From Datnioides undecimradiatus (lineage: Eukaryota > Chordata > Actinopteri > Lobotiformes > Datnioididae), in the NCBI GenBank assembly GCA_008933995.1, contig WARS01003068.1:1-64000 (forward strand): a DNA stretch of 64,000 nucleotides. The letters are read 5' to 3'. This document shows positions 61,401-64,000 of the stretch, piece after piece. Every line of letters begins with the position of its first letter. Position 1 is the stretch's first letter. Below the pieces are notes generated by a model. It saw only the letters and a list, made by a program, of their open reading frames with translations. It did not search any database and was not told the DNA's origin. The position numbers and the translations under genes are program-made.

Positions 61401-63963
61401 AGGAGTCTAAAATTGAAGTGTTTGATCCACTGAAACCTTCTTTAGAATGAACATCCATCATATACGTGGTAAAGCAGCAGGCCCAGGAACAGCAATCCGT
61501 GCCTGCAGGTCCGAACTCTGCCGGTTGCTGGGCTGACCGTTGGCACCTCTTCTTCCCCTCCATCCTCACAGAACAAGCTTGGACCTTCCTTTCTCTCTAG
61601 TTCTGGACAGGCATGATCCTGCTCATCCTTCACCATAAATTCCACCTGGTAGATACCTGGCCACATGGACTCCTGGGCCCTCAGGATGGCTGCCGTGTCT
61701 GCCACCAGCCAGACAAATACATGAAAAGATGCAGGAGGTCAGTATGTTTTATTGTCATCAACAAGTCAATGTCGTATTCCTGGGCAGGATGGAGGATGCA
61801 TGAATTTATCTAAATCTGTCTGACATCATTTCCAAATTTTGATATTCCCTCACCATTGGATGCTCCACCTGCCATTTTTGCCCTCAGTGCCCTCTGGTAT
61901 GATGACAAAGTCAAAAAGGTGGTCCATTAGAAAGACATCCTCATCTACAGGCGTTCGATAACAGAATCATCTGTAGTGCACATAGTCTGGACATTGCTGG
62001 TCAGGGGTGGGCAGTGGTCATTGAAATCTTCCCACCTGGATGGCGATGAATTTGCGGTGTGTGTTTTGTCACTCCCATCTGTTTTGGAAGAACAGGAAGA
62101 AGAACAGATGATTCTCAAATTACTACTTACTACACACATTTATTTTTACACCAAGAGCCCTTGTCTGGTATGTGAAACATCAAAAGCTGCAGCAGACATA
62201 CAGGGGAAGATCGTACCTTCTGGAATGCACAGCACTTTGGCATAGTATGTCCCATTCTGGCATGGAGATTCTCATCAGGGATCTTGTTGAGTTTGATCTC
62301 AGCTTTGTCTTTTGGATTAGATGGTTAGCCAGTTGCCAGGATCTGAGCCTTTGGCATACCTACAGCAGAAACCAGCTCTGTCAGTTGTTGTCACTCATGT
62401 AGAAAATAGACAGTATGGTTTAATTACACAGTCTTTTCATGTGTGCGTATCAGCATGCACTGACCTGACATTCTCAGCTGGTTTTCCAGTGTCTCCATCT
62501 GTGCAGGGAGTGGCGGGCAATGACATCATTGATGTTGAGAAGGGGAATTAGCCTCTCACCAAGAGATGGGAATAACTTTGACTTTGGGGTCCGTGCGGAC
62601 CCTCAGGCTGATTCTTCGCGTTGATTTTGACTGGATAAGTTTTAATGTGCTGCTTGGTGCCAGATGATCCTGCAAACCAACTTCCCTGCTCCAGATGCTC
62701 CACTAGCACCTCCCCCCTCCCCCCTCCTCCACCTCCTCCACCTCCACCTCCTCCTCCACCTCCACCTCCACCTCCACCTCCTGCCCCACCCCCTGCTCCC
62801 CCTCCAAAACTTATACTAGTTCCACTACTGGTCCCATATCCATATGGTGGAGCCTTGTTTCTGACGACTACTCCCAGGTCAAGGTTCTTCACATCCTCAT
62901 AATTTACAGCCTGTGAAATGGCACACAAAAACTCAATGAACACAGACTGTCGATATACCAATAACAGATATTAACAATCATCAGCTGGAGAGAAAATTTT
63001 GTCCACATCGGTTGCAGGAAGTTAGGACCTGTGTTGGGAATTGGGTTCAACGGGGACTGGGGCTTATTTCCAATTCTGATTGCAGTTTTCAAAGGAAGAA
63101 GTCCAGTATGGGGGCATCAGTACTGCAGGACTACGAAAACAATTGCTTCTTTTGGCTTATAAGTAAGTCACTGGCCCATGTGAGGGTTCAAGTGTCTATC
63201 AATTGGTCAGTGGTAAAAGATATAAAAGCATTCTCTAACATTTTGATCTGTAAAATTCCAGTGTGTGGCAGAGGCACAGCCTATAACTACTTCACAGGAC
63301 AAGCCTGTCAGCTTGACTTTGTCTGTTTTAGTGTGTATTTGCCATGCGTCATGATGCTGGTAAAGATAATTCATCCGTACATTCATTATTTAAGCCCCTA
63401 GCATCCGTTTGATGACATTTTGCCATGTATGGCATGAAATTCTTGATGTGTTTTTGTCTTTAGTAATTTACAATTAATTATCACACTGAAGACGACTCAT
63501 TATTCATTAATACATAATAAAGTCTTCCATGTGTATACATTTATATAAAGCCAAATCCTGCACGGCCTTAAGAAGATCAAGGGACCTCCCGGGTTTCTGG
63601 ACAAATCTGGGTTCTTATATACCCATTGGTGATGACAATAAGTTGGCTCATGTTCTGATTTTATATCCTATGTAAACCCAGTTTCAATGCACAAAGGACC
63701 GGGAAATCAGGACATGAAGTAAATTTCTTTTCAATTAAATTTGCAGAAACAACACCATGTTGCACATTCAGCCGTACCTTGTCGAGCATCAGGATACCCT
63801 CGTTGGTCTTGGGGTCTGTTTTGATGCTGAAGTAGCCCGCCTCGTTGCCTCTGACAATGTCAAACACAGCCTCCCAGTTTTCTGTGCCCTCCAGGTCCAG
63901 GTCCTGTGCTTTGAGTCTCATCACCTCCACACCCTGTGTGTTCTCCTCAATGCTGCCCACATA
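58431..63963 (-). pseudogene. desmoglein C, 3' part, with many frame breaks (pseudogene or poor assembly)
   Basis: Third tandem desmosomal cadherin; the 5' end is outside the window. Probable exons, complement: 63778-63963 (exon 7), 62465-62910, 62217-62359, 61854-62088, 61466-61698, 60336-60442, 59842-60165 and 58431-59470. Exon 7 is clean and has the family length of 186 nt ([11 protein letters not shown] ... [18 protein letters not shown]). All later exons contain one-base gains or losses: exon 8 after KINAKNQPEG, exon 9 within LTI(N)PKDKAEIK, exon 10 twice, exon 11 before the membrane helix, exon 12 at the CQCG motif, exon 13 before QQYYSQ, and the last exon just before YDCEGQG. Correcting for the shifts, the protein text stays good ([41 protein letters not shown]). 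Splice sites mostly remain, though the ends of exons 11 and 12 are uncertain. Breaks that are nearly all small indels, with few nonsense substitutions, could be young decay or sequencing error. Confidence 0.65.
62700..62815 (-). repeat. glycine-coding (GGTGGA)n segment in desmoglein C exon 8
   Basis: Plus-strand CCACCT/CCTCCA units give a run of more than 20 Gly codons on the coding strand, following KAPPYGYGTSSGTSISF. Its position in the protein equals the glycine-rich stretches of desmogleins A and B. Confidence 0.9.
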
Positions 63964-64000
63964 CTGCAAGTCGAGCACATTGTAAGATGAAAGTAAGAAA

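Noticed and set aside
62645-62902. Plus-strand poly-proline frame
   Set aside because: Shadow of the poly-glycine segment of desmoglein C.

Overview
The window is nuclear DNA of a vertebrate, almost certainly a teleost fish. Genes are split into short exons with GT-AG introns. Gene order B4GALT6 - TTR - desmoglein matches human 18q12.1, but introns are compact, there are long (TG)n tracts, and relics of Tc1, mariner and L2/CR1-like transposons typical of fish lie in the introns. Every gene I can support is on the minus strand. I cannot name the species.

Layout by coordinate: (1) 81-6112, first four coding exons of b4galt6 (lactosylceramide synthase), with a GC-rich promoter at about 5.8-6.8 kb. 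(2) 7611-12184, complete rfc4 (clamp-loader subunit), with a promoter around 12.9-13.0 kb carrying three CCAAT boxes. rfc4 is not at this place in human 18q12. (3) 14120-17145, complete ttr (transthyretin), four exons. (4) 17.2-23.6 kb, a gene-poor interval holding a 931-bp inverted-repeat transposon and an LTR-like repeat. (5) 23615-39685, desmoglein A, the dsg2 neighbour of ttr, 14 or 15 coding exons, with a giant last exon of 5,436 nt. (6) 43244-53875, desmoglein B, 14 exons, 1,150 codons, intact. (7) 58431-63963, the 3' part of desmoglein C, whose exons downstream of a clean exon 7 are full of one-base frame breaks.

The desmogleins are desmosomal cadherins: signal peptide, furin-cleaved propeptide, Ca-binding cadherin repeats, transmembrane helix, and a cytoplasmic tail with the plakoglobin-binding ICS segment. 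The three tandem copies share exon sizes and intron phases, so they arose by local duplication. Their most unusual traits are (a) a glycine-rich simple-sequence insertion in the extracellular part of all three, (b) an acidic, internally repeated cytoplasmic tail of more than 1,000 residues unique to copy A, and (c) a 109-nt stretch over the ICS segment that is identical in copies B and C.

Exon limits were set by hand from GT/AG signals, reading phase and paralogue comparison, so ends may be off by a few bases where noted. No database search was possible.
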